Assembly: GCF_000702605.1 (NCBI RefSeq)
Contig: NZ_JNIR01000001.1
Coordinates: forward strand, 1,664,501-1,728,500
Direction of reading: 5' to 3'
Source of the DNA: Exiguobacterium acetylicum DSM 20416
GTDB lineage: Bacteria > Bacillota > Bacilli > Exiguobacteriales > Exiguobacteriaceae
DNA: 64,000 bases
Numbering within the stretch: the first letter of the stretch is position 1; every line of letters starts with the position of its first letter. The translations under genes were made by a program, and so were the position numbers. Of the stretch, positions 37,037 through 45,256 are shown in pieces. The notes beneath the pieces were generated by a model. That model was not told the DNA's origin, searched no databases, and saw nothing but the letters and a program-made list of their open reading frames with translations.

Positions 37037-37828
37037 TCATGCATGTGCCGAATCTTTTAAATGACGCCATACTTTTCCATCACAGTACGATAGAGAAGCA
37101 CATTTTTGTTGCAAGACTAGTTTTTTTAATTCATGTTCAATCTGGGATTCAGGAGCGTCATAAATAAAGGCGATTTCAGCCGTTGTTGCTGTTTCATACC
37201 GTCTCAAGAATTGTTCGAGTGGTGGCTTCGGTTGTTTTTCGATCGTATGATCTAGCAATTCACTTAAGATCGAGACATACACCAAATACTCATAAGGTCC
37301 TTCTGCTTTAATCGCTTCTTCGTCTCCGACGAAAGCAAGTGTCGGAAGAATCCGAACATCCCACTCGGTGACTAGTTCAGTTTCTTTCTCGAGCATTTGC
37401 TGAATCGTATCCGACGACACATCACGATGGAACTCTTCTAAATCCAAACCATACTCCGTCAATGCTTCTGCTAGCCGCATCAATGATGGGCGACTATAAG
37501 CACTTTCTCCTTCGACGTTATGAAGCATTCGAAGGCGTCGCATGAATCGCATACCAAACGTTTTTCCTTGAAGCTCAATTGCTTTTAGAATGACGAGTGG
37601 TGACATATCGCATGCAGATCGTGATGGAGCACATGGAATCGTTGCAATCGTCCGAAGACGGAACAGATGACCATATTCTAGCTCTAGCTTCTTGAGGACG
37701 GGTATCAACCGTAAACCATCCGTTTGTGTCACATCTAGAAAATGATAGATTTCCAGAGGTTTCGTCGGTTGTTGAATCGATGGTTCGTCCAATGAACAAT
37801 AAGATCCGTTGCATTGTGCGTGTTCCAT
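37037..37828 (-). CDS. spxH: ClpXP adaptor SpxH/YjbH (lacking CxxC)
   Basis: YjbH/SpxH delivers Spx to ClpXP for degradation. The 263-aa product has the DsbA-like layout with KPLEIYHFLDV, an ELQGKTFGMRFMRRL helix, LDLEEFHRDV and DVRILPTLAF. Where B. subtilis has DPLCPECWSLEPVIKKL, this protein has DVTQTDGLRLIPVLKKL, so both active-site cysteines are gone. Cysteines do occur elsewhere (CNGSYC at 5-10; CAPSRSAC near 67-74). Length and position after pepF match the family. ATG 37828 follows AGGAAGGGG. Confidence 0.87.
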   Translation of the reverse strand: MEHAQCNGSYCSLDEPSIQQPTKPLEIYHFLDVTQTDGLRLIPVLKKLELEYGHLFRLRTIATIPCAPSRSACDMSPLVILKAIELQGKTFGMRFMRRLRMLHNVEGESAYSRPSLMRLAEALTEYGLDLEEFHRDVSSDTIQQMLEKETELVTEWDVRILPTLAFVGDEEAIKAEGPYEYLVYVSILSELLDHTIEKQPKPPLEQFLRRYETATTAEIAFIYDAPESQIEHELKKLVLQQKCASLSYCDGKVWRHLKDSAHA

Positions 37829-37922
37829 CCGTTCACCCCTTCCTGTTGTTATCGTTACCCTATTTTAGCAACGAAAAAAAAGAAAGAGCAAAGGTTTTGC
37901 TTGTTCATTCTTACACGAAAAA

Positions 37923-38503
37923 TCAAGAAAGCGCTTTACGTTCCATGAAGCGAACGATTTTGTTTTTTGTTTTGCGCTTGGGAATGTCGTGTTCTGAAAG
38001 AAGTCGCTCGAAATCCTTTTGCCCTTGTTCGAAGTTACTGACCTCAAACTCTAACTCATAATCGGTATGTCCGAGATAGCGACTTTTATCAAGGACAAGC
38101 AATCCTTCTGGAAGAACGGTTTCGATTCGTTCTGTCTCTAATCGACCTAAATGTTCTAAAGATCCCTGTAAATCAAATGAATTTAGCTGATTGTTCATCT
38201 CTTCGGAATGAATTAGACCGTATTTGAATAAATCTTCTGCTTCAGTTGCTGATAACGTGACATGTGTCTCAAGCAACCCCTTTTCATGAGGTTGTTTTAA
38301 AGTCAGTACGAGTCCCTGTTTTTTTCACGAATCCGTAATGCAGCGCCTTTTTTACGAAGTTCAAAATCTGGTGTATCAAAATAATCATTTGCTTGCCAAA
38401 TGGGTTGTTTTGTTGACGCATAATGGGTAAATAGTGATAGATATTCTTGTTCAGACAATAAGTTCTTAAATTCGATTTCCAATTCTTGTCTAATCGGAAT
38501 CAC
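37923..38503 (-). pseudogene. yjbK: CYTH-domain protein YjbK, one-base frameshift
   Basis: YjbK is a triphosphate tunnel (CYTH) protein. The N-terminal part (38503-38303) reads IPIRQELEIEFKNLLSEQEY, then QANDYFDTPDFELRKKGAALRIREKN and runs into a stop. The other frame continues without a gap: QGLVLTLKQPHEKGLLETHVTLS (from about 38325) to KNKIVRFMERKALS at 37923. The break is in a run of seven A's (38320-38326); eight would restore the frame. The start is unsure: GTG 38503 lies too close to AAAGG, and an internal ATT or TTG is possible. It could be true decay or a sequencing error. Confidence 0.75.
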
Positions 38504-38599
38504 GCCTTTCTAGTTGAATGTCTGAAAATATGATAACATGAATGAGGTAGGAACAGGCACCGAACCAATACTATTCGATTAAAAGTGGTGACAAATCAG

Positions 38600-39245
38600 A
38601 TGACAAAAGAAAATTGGGATTTATTTCTTGCGCCGTATCAAATCGCGGTCGATGAGTTGAAAGTTAAGCTAAAAAGCGATTCGTAAACAATTTCAGCAAC
38701 GGGGAGAACATTCACCGATTGAATTTGTCACAGGACGGGTCAAACCTGTAAAGAGCATTCTTCAAAAAGCGGAACGAAAAGCAATTGCGCGCGAGTCATT
38801 AGAACAAGATATGCAGGATATCGCCGGATTACGTATCATGTGTCAATTCGTCGATGATATCATTCATGTCCTTGAGCTCTTGCGCTCGCGCGGAGATTTC
38901 AAAATCGTCGAAGAACGAAACTACATTACGCAAAAAAAGGATAGTGGCTATCGATCGTATCACGTCATCATTGCCTATCCGGTACAGACAATCGAAGGTG
39001 AAGTTCCGACATTAGTCGAAATTCAAATTCGAACGCTTGCGATGAACTTCTGGGCAACGATTGAACACTCGTTGAACTATAAGTACCAAGGAAATATTCC
39101 GGAAGAGACGCGTGAGCGATTGCGGCGTGCGGCAGAGGCAGCATTTTTGCTTGATGCGGAGATGAGCCAGCTGAAAGTAGAAATCCAAGACGCACAACTC
39201 GTCTTTCAACGCGACGCTAAGGCGTCTGAACGATTAAAAGAGTAG
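38600..39245 (+). pseudogene. relQ: Small alarmone synthetase RelQ (YjbM), one-base frameshift
   Basis: RelQ makes (p)ppGpp in the stress response. The N-terminus MTKENWDLFLAPYQIAVDEL matches YjbM but stops at 38693 after KVKLKSDS. In the next frame the protein continues AIRKQFQQRGEHSPIEFVTG and includes the synthetase blocks QDIAGLRIMCQFVDDI, SGYRSYHVII and EIQIRTLAMNFWATIEHSLNYKY. The break is in CTAAAAAGCG (38669-38678): five A's, where four would restore the frame. From 38811 a shorter frame has an internal ATG but would lack residues of the active site. Decay or sequencing error are both possible. Confidence 0.8.
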
Positions 39246-39255
39246 GGGGATGACC

Positions 39256-40059
39256 ATGCGTTTTGCAATCACGGCTCGTGATGATGAGCGATCTCATGCG
39301 CTGAAACAGCAACTCGAGCAGGCATTGACGGATCGAGGATGTATTCTTGATGTCAGCCAGCCGGAAATCGTCGTCTCGATCGGTGGAGACGGAACGATGT
39401 TACAGGCGTTTCATTCGTATCTCGATCAAGTAGAGACGATCACGCTTGTTGGGATTCATACGGGGCATCTTGGTTTTTATGCGGATTGGCGCCCTGAAGA
39501 AATGGATGAACTGATTGATCATATCGCGAAGCAGGATTTGGCGACGGTTCAATACCCATTGCTTGAACTCTCGATTGATTATGCGGATGGTTCACACAAC
39601 CAACTGCTTGCCTTGAATGAATGTACGATTAAAAGTTTTAATCAGACGCTCGTTTGCGATTTATCGATTCGAGGCGACTACTTCGAGACATTCCGAGGGG
39701 ACGGGTTGTGTGTATCGACACCGTCTGGTTCGACAGCTTACAATAAGGCACTCGGCGGAGCGATCGTTCACCCGGCGCTCGAAGCAATTCAAATTACAGA
39801 GATGGCTTCCATCAACAATCGTGTCTACCGGACGATCGGCTCACCGATGTTGCTACCGAAACATCATGATGTCGAAATTCGTCCCGTCAATCCGATTGAT
39901 TTTCAGATGACCTATGACCACTATGCTTCGATCATTCATCAAAACGTGACATCGATTCGGTGCCGGGTCTCTGATAAAAAAGTGAAATTTGCTCGTTTTC
40001 GTTCTTTCCCGTTCTGGCAACGGGTGCGGGAATCTTTCCTGGCAGACGAAAGACGTTAA
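39256..40059 (+). CDS. nadK: NAD kinase
   Basis: NAD kinase makes NADP+ from NAD+ and ATP. The 267-aa product has the GGDG motif at residues 43-46 (VVSIGGDGTMLQAF), the NE motif LALNECTIKS and CVSTPSGSTAYNKALGG. I chose ATG 39256 because AGGGGG lies 6 nt upstream; the ATG at 39250 abuts it. It follows relQ by a few bases and precedes the pseudouridine synthase, the same order as yjbM-ppnK-yjbO in B. subtilis. Confidence 0.95.
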   Translation: MRFAITARDDERSHALKQQLEQALTDRGCILDVSQPEIVVSIGGDGTMLQAFHSYLDQVETITLVGIHTGHLGFYADWRPEEMDELIDHIAKQDLATVQYPLLELSIDYADGSHNQLLALNECTIKSFNQTLVCDLSIRGDYFETFRGDGLCVSTPSGSTAYNKALGGAIVHPALEAIQITEMASINNRVYRTIGSPMLLPKHHDVEIRPVNPIDFQMTYDHYASIIHQNVTSIRCRVSDKKVKFARFRSFPFWQRVRESFLADERR

Positions 40060-40077
40060 AGTAAAGGAAATGGAAAC

Positions 40078-40962
40078 ATGAATGGATTTCAGCTACAACA
40101 GATGGTGACTGACATCGAGAATGGCTGGCGTGTCAGTCATTTTTGTACGACCCGCTTAGGAATTTCACGAAAAATGTTAGTATCGATTAAAAATCATGGG
40201 GATATCACGCGTAATGGTCAGCATGTTAACGTCCACGACGTCTTACACGCGGGTGATCATGTCCATATCTTCTTCCCGGAAGAGACACCAGCACCGGATA
40301 TGGTGGCGACAGAAGGGGAACTTGATATTTTGTTTGAAGACGATTGGTTACTCGTCGTCAATAAACCGCCAGGCATGGCATCGATCCCGTCACGATTGCA
40401 TCCAGAACGCTCATTATCGAACTATGTCCTTGGTTATTACCGAAAACAAGGAATTCCGTATGCGATCCATATCGTTAATCGGCTCGATCGTGATACGAGT
40501 GGTCTTGTCTTGTTCGCGAAACATGGGCTTGCCCATCACCGGATGAGTCTTATGCAACGATCCAATGAATTAGAACGACATTATTTAGCGTATGCACCCG
40601 GAAACGTACCGGTACAAACGATTGATCAACCGATTGGTCAAACCGATCATTCTTTCATGGAACGGATGGTACGACCAGATGGTCAACGAGCCATTACGCA
40701 TATCTTAAATAGCCGTCTAGTTCGAGCCTTTGACCAAGAAATCTCATTACTCGATATCCGACTAGAGACGGGTCGGACACACCAAATTCGTGTCCACCTT
40801 GCTTTTCTTGGGCATCCTTTGATTGGCGATACGATGTATCAAGGAAACCCGTTGCTGCCGCGTCAGGCGCTCCATAGTGCGTCAGCAACGTTCCTTCATC
40901 CTGCGACGGGAGAACGGGTTCGTTTTGAAGCACCACTTCCTGAGGATCTCCGACTGGAATGA
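40078..40962 (+). CDS. RluA/RluD-family RNA pseudouridine synthase
   Basis: A 294-aa pseudouridine synthase acting on rRNA or tRNA uridines. An S4-like N-terminal region (ISRKMLVSIKNHGDITRNGQ) precedes the catalytic domain with VVNKPPGM and HIVNRLDRDTSGLVLFAK, whose Asp is the nucleophile, then ETGRTHQIRVHLAFLGHPLIGD. It corresponds to B. subtilis YjbO. The exact target base is unknown. It is in the relQ-nadK operon. Confidence 0.92.
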   Translation: MNGFQLQQMVTDIENGWRVSHFCTTRLGISRKMLVSIKNHGDITRNGQHVNVHDVLHAGDHVHIFFPEETPAPDMVATEGELDILFEDDWLLVVNKPPGMASIPSRLHPERSLSNYVLGYYRKQGIPYAIHIVNRLDRDTSGLVLFAKHGLAHHRMSLMQRSNELERHYLAYAPGNVPVQTIDQPIGQTDHSFMERMVRPDGQRAITHILNSRLVRAFDQEISLLDIRLETGRTHQIRVHLAFLGHPLIGDTMYQGNPLLPRQALHSASATFLHPATGERVRFEAPLPEDLRLE

Positions 40963-40968
40963 TGAAGT

Positions 40969-41015
40969 ACACAAATAAAAGGCAATGGACTTGGTCCACT
41001 GCCTTTTATTTGTGT
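40969..41015. terminator. Bidirectional terminator after the pseudouridine synthase gene
   Basis: ACACAAATAAAAGGCAATGGAC pairs with GTCCACTGCCTTTTATTTGTGT (one mismatch) around TTG. It abuts the stop of the convergent SEDS gene. Confidence 0.85.
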
Positions 41016-42185
41016 TTAGTCCTCATCGAACATGGAAATCCGAGATTGAGAGGCGATTGCCATGATCAATCCTAGACCGACGAGGTTTACGATCATCGTT
41101 GATCCACCATAACTGATGAACGGTAAGGGAAGACCTGTGATCGGTAAGACACCAATCGTCATCCCGATGTTTTGGAAAATCTGGAACGTAAACATCGCGA
41201 CGTATCCTGTCACGATATAGGTGCCAAATGGATCCGCCGTTTCAAGTGCAATTTGAATCAAGCGATAGACGAACAGGAACAAGACGATCAAGACGATGGC
41301 AGCTCCAATGAAACCGTAGTGTGAGGCAATCGTCGTAAAGATGAAGTCTGTATGCAATTCTGGAACAAACACTTGCAGTTTCCCGTATCCAACGCCGAAC
41401 ATTTGCCCTGAACCTGTAGCGTTGATTGCTTGGACGAGCTGGTACGACAGATCATCCGCATATTCGAATGGTTGCAACCAAGCCATGATCCGGTTCATCG
41501 CGTGACCCGGGAAAAAGGTGGCGAGTAAATCGTTCTGGAAAAAGAACAGATAAAAGAAGATGATGACGGCGCCTGCAAACAGACCGAACATTGTCAAAAG
41601 CCATTTCCAATTTAGTCCTGATAATAACATCGCACATGCCAAGATGACGCAGAGAATCAAACCAATCCCTAAATCGGGCTGAATGATGATGAGACCGAGC
41701 GGCAAGGCTGTAACCGCGACTAACTTGATAAGTAACAAGAGATCTCTTTCATGTTGAACATAACGCGCATTGTGCTCGGTAATAACGGCAGCGAGCGTCA
41801 CGATCAAAAAGAACTTCATGAACTCAGCCGGTTGGACCGTACCGATAACGGGGAATTGATACCAACCGTATGCCCCTTTGATTTCAGTGACGATTGGTGT
41901 ACCACGGAAAATGACAAGACCGATCAATGACACGATACCTGCTCCATATAAAAACCAGTGGAATCGCTTCAACTGTTCATAATCGATGAAAATGACGACG
42001 GATAACGCCATGAAGCCGATGACATACCATTGAATTTGTTTGGCAGAGAAGTTGATGGCACTGATCGCACCTTTAAGCGAAGGTTGTGCTGTATAGATGG
42101 CGATGATACTGATGACCATCAGACAGGCGAGTAAAAAAAGCAACGTATGATCATAACGTTGTGTAAATGATTTGAATCGATTCAT
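41016..42185 (-). CDS. RodA/FtsW-type SEDS peptidoglycan glycosyltransferase
   Basis: A 389-aa membrane protein with about 10 helices. SEDS proteins polymerise peptidoglycan from lipid II together with a class B PBP. Family blocks include FQPAEFMKF (here VQPAEFMKFFLIVTLAA), VPELHTDFIFTTIASHYGFIG, with the Asp that is catalytic in RodA, and PLPFISYGGSTMIVNLVGLGL. I chose ATG 42185 because AGGGA precedes it; the 42206 GTG frame is less likely. It resembles RodA more than FtsW, but no division or elongation gene is adjacent to decide. Confidence 0.88.
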   Translation of the reverse strand: MNRFKSFTQRYDHTLLFLLACLMVISIIAIYTAQPSLKGAISAINFSAKQIQWYVIGFMALSVVIFIDYEQLKRFHWFLYGAGIVSLIGLVIFRGTPIVTEIKGAYGWYQFPVIGTVQPAEFMKFFLIVTLAAVITEHNARYVQHERDLLLLIKLVAVTALPLGLIIIQPDLGIGLILCVILACAMLLSGLNWKWLLTMFGLFAGAVIIFFYLFFFQNDLLATFFPGHAMNRIMAWLQPFEYADDLSYQLVQAINATGSGQMFGVGYGKLQVFVPELHTDFIFTTIASHYGFIGAAIVLIVLFLFVYRLIQIALETADPFGTYIVTGYVAMFTFQIFQNIGMTIGVLPITGLPLPFISYGGSTMIVNLVGLGLIMAIASQSRISMFDED

Positions 42186-42254
42186 TTCATCCCTACTTTC
42201 TATCACTTTCTATATTACCGTAATTTATCAAATCCGCAATATCAAGAGCGATGG

Positions 42255-42283
42255 TTGACAGAAGCGTTACGTTTTTGTAACCT
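42255..42283 (+). promoter_or_regulatory. Candidate promoter for fabI
   Basis: TTGACA (42255-42260), a 17-bp spacer and TAACCT (42278-42283). The -10 is weak but the -35 is perfect, and the FapR-type site begins 11 bp after it. Confidence 0.5.
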
Positions 42284-42293
42284 GAAGATAGGT

Positions 42294-42312
42294 TTTATTA
42301 CCAGGTACTAAT
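42294..42312 (+). promoter_or_regulatory. FapR-type operator upstream of fabI
   Basis: TTTATTA-CCAGG-TACTAAT has a perfect right half and 5 of 7 matches in the left half of the FapR palindrome. It lies 17 bp upstream of the fabI ATG. FapR controls fabI in B. subtilis. Confidence 0.7.
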
Positions 42313-42329
42313 TCAAGGGGGACTCTATC

Positions 42330-43103
42330 ATGAATATTTATCCTTCACTCGAAGGCAAGACGTACGTCGTCATGGGCGTCATCAACCAACGTTCGATTGC
42401 ATGGGGTATCGCACGTGCGCTCGACGCTGCTGGAGCAAGCCTGGCATTTACATATGTCGGGGAACGTTTTAAAGCACCACTTGAAAAATTAGGGCAAGAA
42501 TTATCACGTCCGGCTTCTTATTATACGTGTGATGTCACAAGTGATGAAGAAATCGAACAGGTCTTCCAAACAATCCATGCGGATCACGGTAAGATTTCAG
42601 GAATCGCTCACTCGATCGCATTCGCGGACAAAGAAGCGCTTCGTGGTGAATTCTCTGGAGTAACGCGTGAACAGTTTGCGCAAGCACTTGATATCTCAGC
42701 CTACAGCTTAACAGCAGTCGTCAAGGCGGCGAAGGATTTCTTTACGGAAGATGCATCCGTCATCACGTTGACGTACCTTGGTGGTGAGAAGATGGTTCCG
42801 AACTACAACGTCATGGGTGTTGCGAAAGCCGCATTAGATGCAAGCGTTCGTTATCTCGCTGCTGAATATGGTCAGCAAGGCGTTCGTGTCAATGCCATCT
42901 CAGCTGGTCCAATTCGGACAGTATCAGCAAAAGGTGTCGGCGACTTCAATTCGATTCTTGATAGCATCGAAGAACGTGCGCCACTTCATCGTAACGTCAC
43001 GACAGAACAAATTGGTCAAAGTGGACTGTTCTTGCTTTCACAAATGTCGAGTGGGGTGACAGGAGAAATCCTTCACGTTGATAGCGGATTCCACATTCTT
43101 TAA
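42330..43103 (+). CDS. fabI: Enoyl-ACP reductase FabI
   Basis: FabI reduces trans-2-enoyl-ACP with NAD(P)H in the last step of fatty-acid elongation. The 257-aa product has the GVINQRSIAWGIARAL cofactor loop (residues 17-32), SIAFADKEALRGEF and YNVMGVAKAALDASV, the YxxxxxxK pair, with the late segment AGPIRTVSAKGV. It is the target class of triclosan. The upstream FapR-type site suggests co-regulation with fabHF at 50.6-52.8 kb. Confidence 0.96.
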   Translation: MNIYPSLEGKTYVVMGVINQRSIAWGIARALDAAGASLAFTYVGERFKAPLEKLGQELSRPASYYTCDVTSDEEIEQVFQTIHADHGKISGIAHSIAFADKEALRGEFSGVTREQFAQALDISAYSLTAVVKAAKDFFTEDASVITLTYLGGEKMVPNYNVMGVAKAALDASVRYLAAEYGQQGVRVNAISAGPIRTVSAKGVGDFNSILDSIEERAPLHRNVTTEQIGQSGLFLLSQMSSGVTGEILHVDSGFHIL

Positions 43104-43119
43104 TAAAAGATCGATTAAG

Positions 43120-43153
43120 CCAGGCTTTCCTAAGTGGGAGGCTTGGTTTTTTT
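43120..43153 (+). terminator. Terminator after fabI
   Basis: CCAGGCTTTCC pairs with GGGAGGCTTGG with three G-U pairs around TAAGT, followed by TTTTTTT. Confidence 0.75.
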
Positions 43154-43212
43154 GTGCTGGATCGGGGAAGTATCAAATATGAACATGTTGAAGGAGAGAG
43201 GAAGTGTAATGG

Positions 43213-43431
43213 ATGAATGCAATCGATTTTACAGTCGTGCAATATGTGAACCGTCAAGTACGTGTCGATCCACAACTAAAGACTGAGCCAGTCGCTCGGA
43301 TTCAACCAATTCGCCCAATCGATGCTTATCGTGAACATGAAACTGACGATTTTTTAGAAGAACAAGCAAATGCATACGGTGTATTACCAGAACTAAAACT
43401 TCCCGGTCGAAGCTTCGACCGGGAAGTTTAA
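43213..43431 (+). CDS. Hypothetical protein, 72 aa
   Basis: I do not recognise this protein. It begins MNAIDFTVVQYVNRQVRVDP and ends LKLPGRSFDREV. The last twelve residues are encoded by a 34-bp palindrome that also works as a hairpin. GAGAGGAAG precedes ATG 43213. It is soluble with a mixed beta/alpha appearance and is convergent with the yjcG gene. Confidence 0.6.
   Translation: MNAIDFTVVQYVNRQVRVDPQLKTEPVARIQPIRPIDAYREHETDDFLEEQANAYGVLPELKLPGRSFDREV
43396..43429. repeat. Perfect 34-bp palindrome inside the end of a coding frame
   Basis: AAACTTCCCGGTCGAAG and its exact complement meet without a loop at GAAGCTTC. It spans the last codons of the 72-aa gene and the TAA, and lies 7 bp from the yjcG stop, so it probably acts as a bidirectional terminator. 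It also makes the opposite strand an open frame, which I consider a shadow. Confidence 0.8.
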
Positions 43432-43435
43432 TCAT

Positions 43436-43948
43436 TCATTGACCTGAGAAGCGGAATGTCTCATAGACACTCCAAGCACCGTTTTCCAGTTCATACAATA
43501 AAGCCATTTTCGTAACGTCCTCTTGGAAACGAATATCTTCCATCTTGAGACGTTCTAACACGTCGAACAGTTCGACATCCGACAGTTCTTGACCAATCGT
43601 GATATGTGGCAAGAAATCGTATTTCGGCTTATGTTCGAGTGGCCCTGTATGCAAAGCGCGATGTAATTGTTCTAACTCATCCGTTGGCATTACTTTAAGG
43701 AACAAGACATTGTTCGTCGGATGGAACGAACGAGCTCCTTGAATGTGCAAATTGACAGGCTTCGTTTCGGACGCGATTCGATTCAACTCCGTCACGATGT
43801 GGTCTAATTCTGTCTCATCGACTTCCATCCGCTCCCGTAGCGTGATATGAGGTGTGATCAGTGCATACTTCGAGTCATATCTCTTTCGGTATGAATTTGC
43901 AAAATCTTGAACGCGTTTCGATGGAAACAATACAACCCCGATGTTCAT
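43436..43948 (-). CDS. yjcG: 2H phosphoesterase / 2'-5' RNA ligase family protein YjcG
   Basis: A 170-aa cytoplasmic protein of the 2H phosphoesterase superfamily. The two HxT/H motifs are TPHITLRERM and LPHITIGQELS, and YELENGAWSVYETF near the end matches B. subtilis YjcG. It hydrolyses or ligates cyclic or 2'-5' phosphates in relatives, and the substrate here is unknown. ATG 43948 follows AGGGGA. Confidence 0.9.
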   Translation of the reverse strand: MNIGVVLFPSKRVQDFANSYRKRYDSKYALITPHITLRERMEVDETELDHIVTELNRIASETKPVNLHIQGARSFHPTNNVLFLKVMPTDELEQLHRALHTGPLEHKPKYDFLPHITIGQELSDVELFDVLERLKMEDIRFQEDVTKMALLYELENGAWSVYETFRFSGQ

Positions 43949-44029
43949 CGAAAATCCCCTACTTTCCCCTGAAATGATAACGCTTTACAAAATAATCATG
44001 ACGGATTCTGGCGTCGATGTCAAAGAAGT

Positions 44030-44059
44030 TTGAGAGGAGGTTCAGAATCCGTGTATACT
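44030..44059 (+). promoter_or_regulatory. Promoter for the lipid-phosphatase cluster
   Basis: TTGAGA (44030-44035), an 18-bp spacer and TATACT (44054-44059). Transcription would start near 44066, so translation from the ATG at 44061 is unlikely. Confidence 0.65.
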
Positions 44060-44093
44060 AATGAAGTACTTTGTTGGAGAGGTGGATATAGTC

Positions 44094-44636
44094 ATGAAGA
44101 AAACACATTCAAAAGAAGTCAAACAGGCAGCTATCGATAAGTTACATGAACGAGGGGTAACGATTCATGCGATTGCTGAAATCGTGTACCAGATGCAGGC
44201 CCCATACACGGTAGATCTGACAATTGAAACATGTGTCAGTTCAGTAGAACGTGTTCTTGAAAAACGTGAATTACAACATGCGATTCTCGTCGGAGCAGAA
44301 CTAGACATCTTGGCGGAAAAAGGGTTATTATCAGAACCCCTCCTGTCCATCATCCAAAGCGATGAAGGGCTATTTGGCGTAGATGAGACGATTGCGATTG
44401 GCGCCGTCAACACGTATGGTTCGATTGCGGTTACGACGTTCGGCTATTTGGATAAAGCAAAGGTCGGTATCATCAAAGAACTCGATACGAAGCTTGGGGA
44501 TGGAAAAGTCAATACGTTCATGGATGATATCGTCGCGGCCATCGCAGCAAACGCGTCCGGACGACTAGCGCATCGCTTGCGGGATAAAGAAGACTACTCA
44601 GCAGAAGAATTAGAAGAACGTAAGGGGACATACTAA
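44094..44636 (+). CDS. pgpA: Phosphatidylglycerophosphatase A-like protein (YutG)
   Basis: The 180-aa product matches the YutG/PgpA family, which in PgpA dephosphorylates phosphatidylglycerophosphate. It starts MKKTHSKEVK and contains HERGVTIHAIAEIVYQMQ, ILVGAELDILAEKGLL, DEGLFGVDETIAIGAVNTYGS and FMDDIVAAIAANASGRLAHR (family blocks). It lacks obvious membrane helices. I chose ATG 44094 because GGTGG precedes it at 9 nt and the promoter start lies after 44061. Its stop overlaps the PAP2 start (TAATG). Confidence 0.88.
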   Translation: MKKTHSKEVKQAAIDKLHERGVTIHAIAEIVYQMQAPYTVDLTIETCVSSVERVLEKRELQHAILVGAELDILAEKGLLSEPLLSIIQSDEGLFGVDETIAIGAVNTYGSIAVTTFGYLDKAKVGIIKELDTKLGDGKVNTFMDDIVAAIAANASGRLAHRLRDKEDYSAEELEERKGTY

Positions 44637-45256
44637 TGCGGGGTGCGAGAGCGGCATGGACAGGTGCGTCTATTGCTGTCGTCTTGTTCGTGATCATCGC
44701 TGTCTCGATTCGAATGACAGGCTATTTCTTATTTGATGCCCAATTATCATCATACATGTCGCAACATGTTCCTGGGGATTACGTTTCTTGGTTCACTCAA
44801 CTCGGATCAGGTCCAGGAGCGATGACGATGACAGCGTTACTTGGCATACTGAGTTATGTCTTGTGGCGAGATCGTATCGCAAGCATCTGGTATGTGCTCA
44901 TGGCAATATCGGTAGGGGTGTTGAATCAAGTCGTTAAATTCGCTTTTGTTCGAGAGCGACCTTCATTAAACGAACTGGTTGGCGGCGTAGGATACAGTTT
45001 TCCGAGCGGTCATTCTGCGATGGCATTTGCTGTCTATGCTGGATTTCTCGTTGTTGCGTTTCATCATCTAAAAACAGGTGGGAAAGTACTTGTATCGATC
45101 GTGACGATTGGATTATTCCTCGCCATGGGAGCTTCTCGAATCATTTTAAACGTTCACTATTTCTCAGATGTCATCGGTGGGTATTGTTTTGCCGGAATTC
45201 TTTTATGTAGCTCCTATGCATTCATCGTCTCCCGTAGAAAAAAAGGAGTGGCTTGA
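44636..45256 (+). CDS. PAP2-family phosphatase
   Basis: A 206-aa membrane phosphatase of the PAP2/PgpB family. The three catalytic motifs are KFAFVRERP (K...RP), SFPSGHS (PSGH) and SRIILNVHYFSDVIGG (SR...H..D). About six helices are visible. It dephosphorylates lipid phosphates such as undecaprenyl diphosphate or phosphatidylglycerophosphate. Overlap with pgpA on one side and the HAD gene on the other marks an operon of lipid-related phosphatases. Confidence 0.9.
   Translation: MRGARAAWTGASIAVVLFVIIAVSIRMTGYFLFDAQLSSYMSQHVPGDYVSWFTQLGSGPGAMTMTALLGILSYVLWRDRIASIWYVLMAISVGVLNQVVKFAFVRERPSLNELVGGVGYSFPSGHSAMAFAVYAGFLVVAFHHLKTGGKVLVSIVTIGLFLAMGASRIILNVHYFSDVIGGYCFAGILLCSSYAFIVSRRKKGVA

Noticed and set aside
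38600-39245. Programmed frameshift in relQ
   Set aside because: The A5 run lacks a slippery heptamer in phase and no stimulatory structure is evident; decay or sequencing error is simpler.
43229-43435. Minus-strand frame of 68 aa opposite the 72-aa gene
   Set aside because: It is open because of the 34-bp palindrome and mirrors the end of the plus-strand frame; it has no ribosome site.
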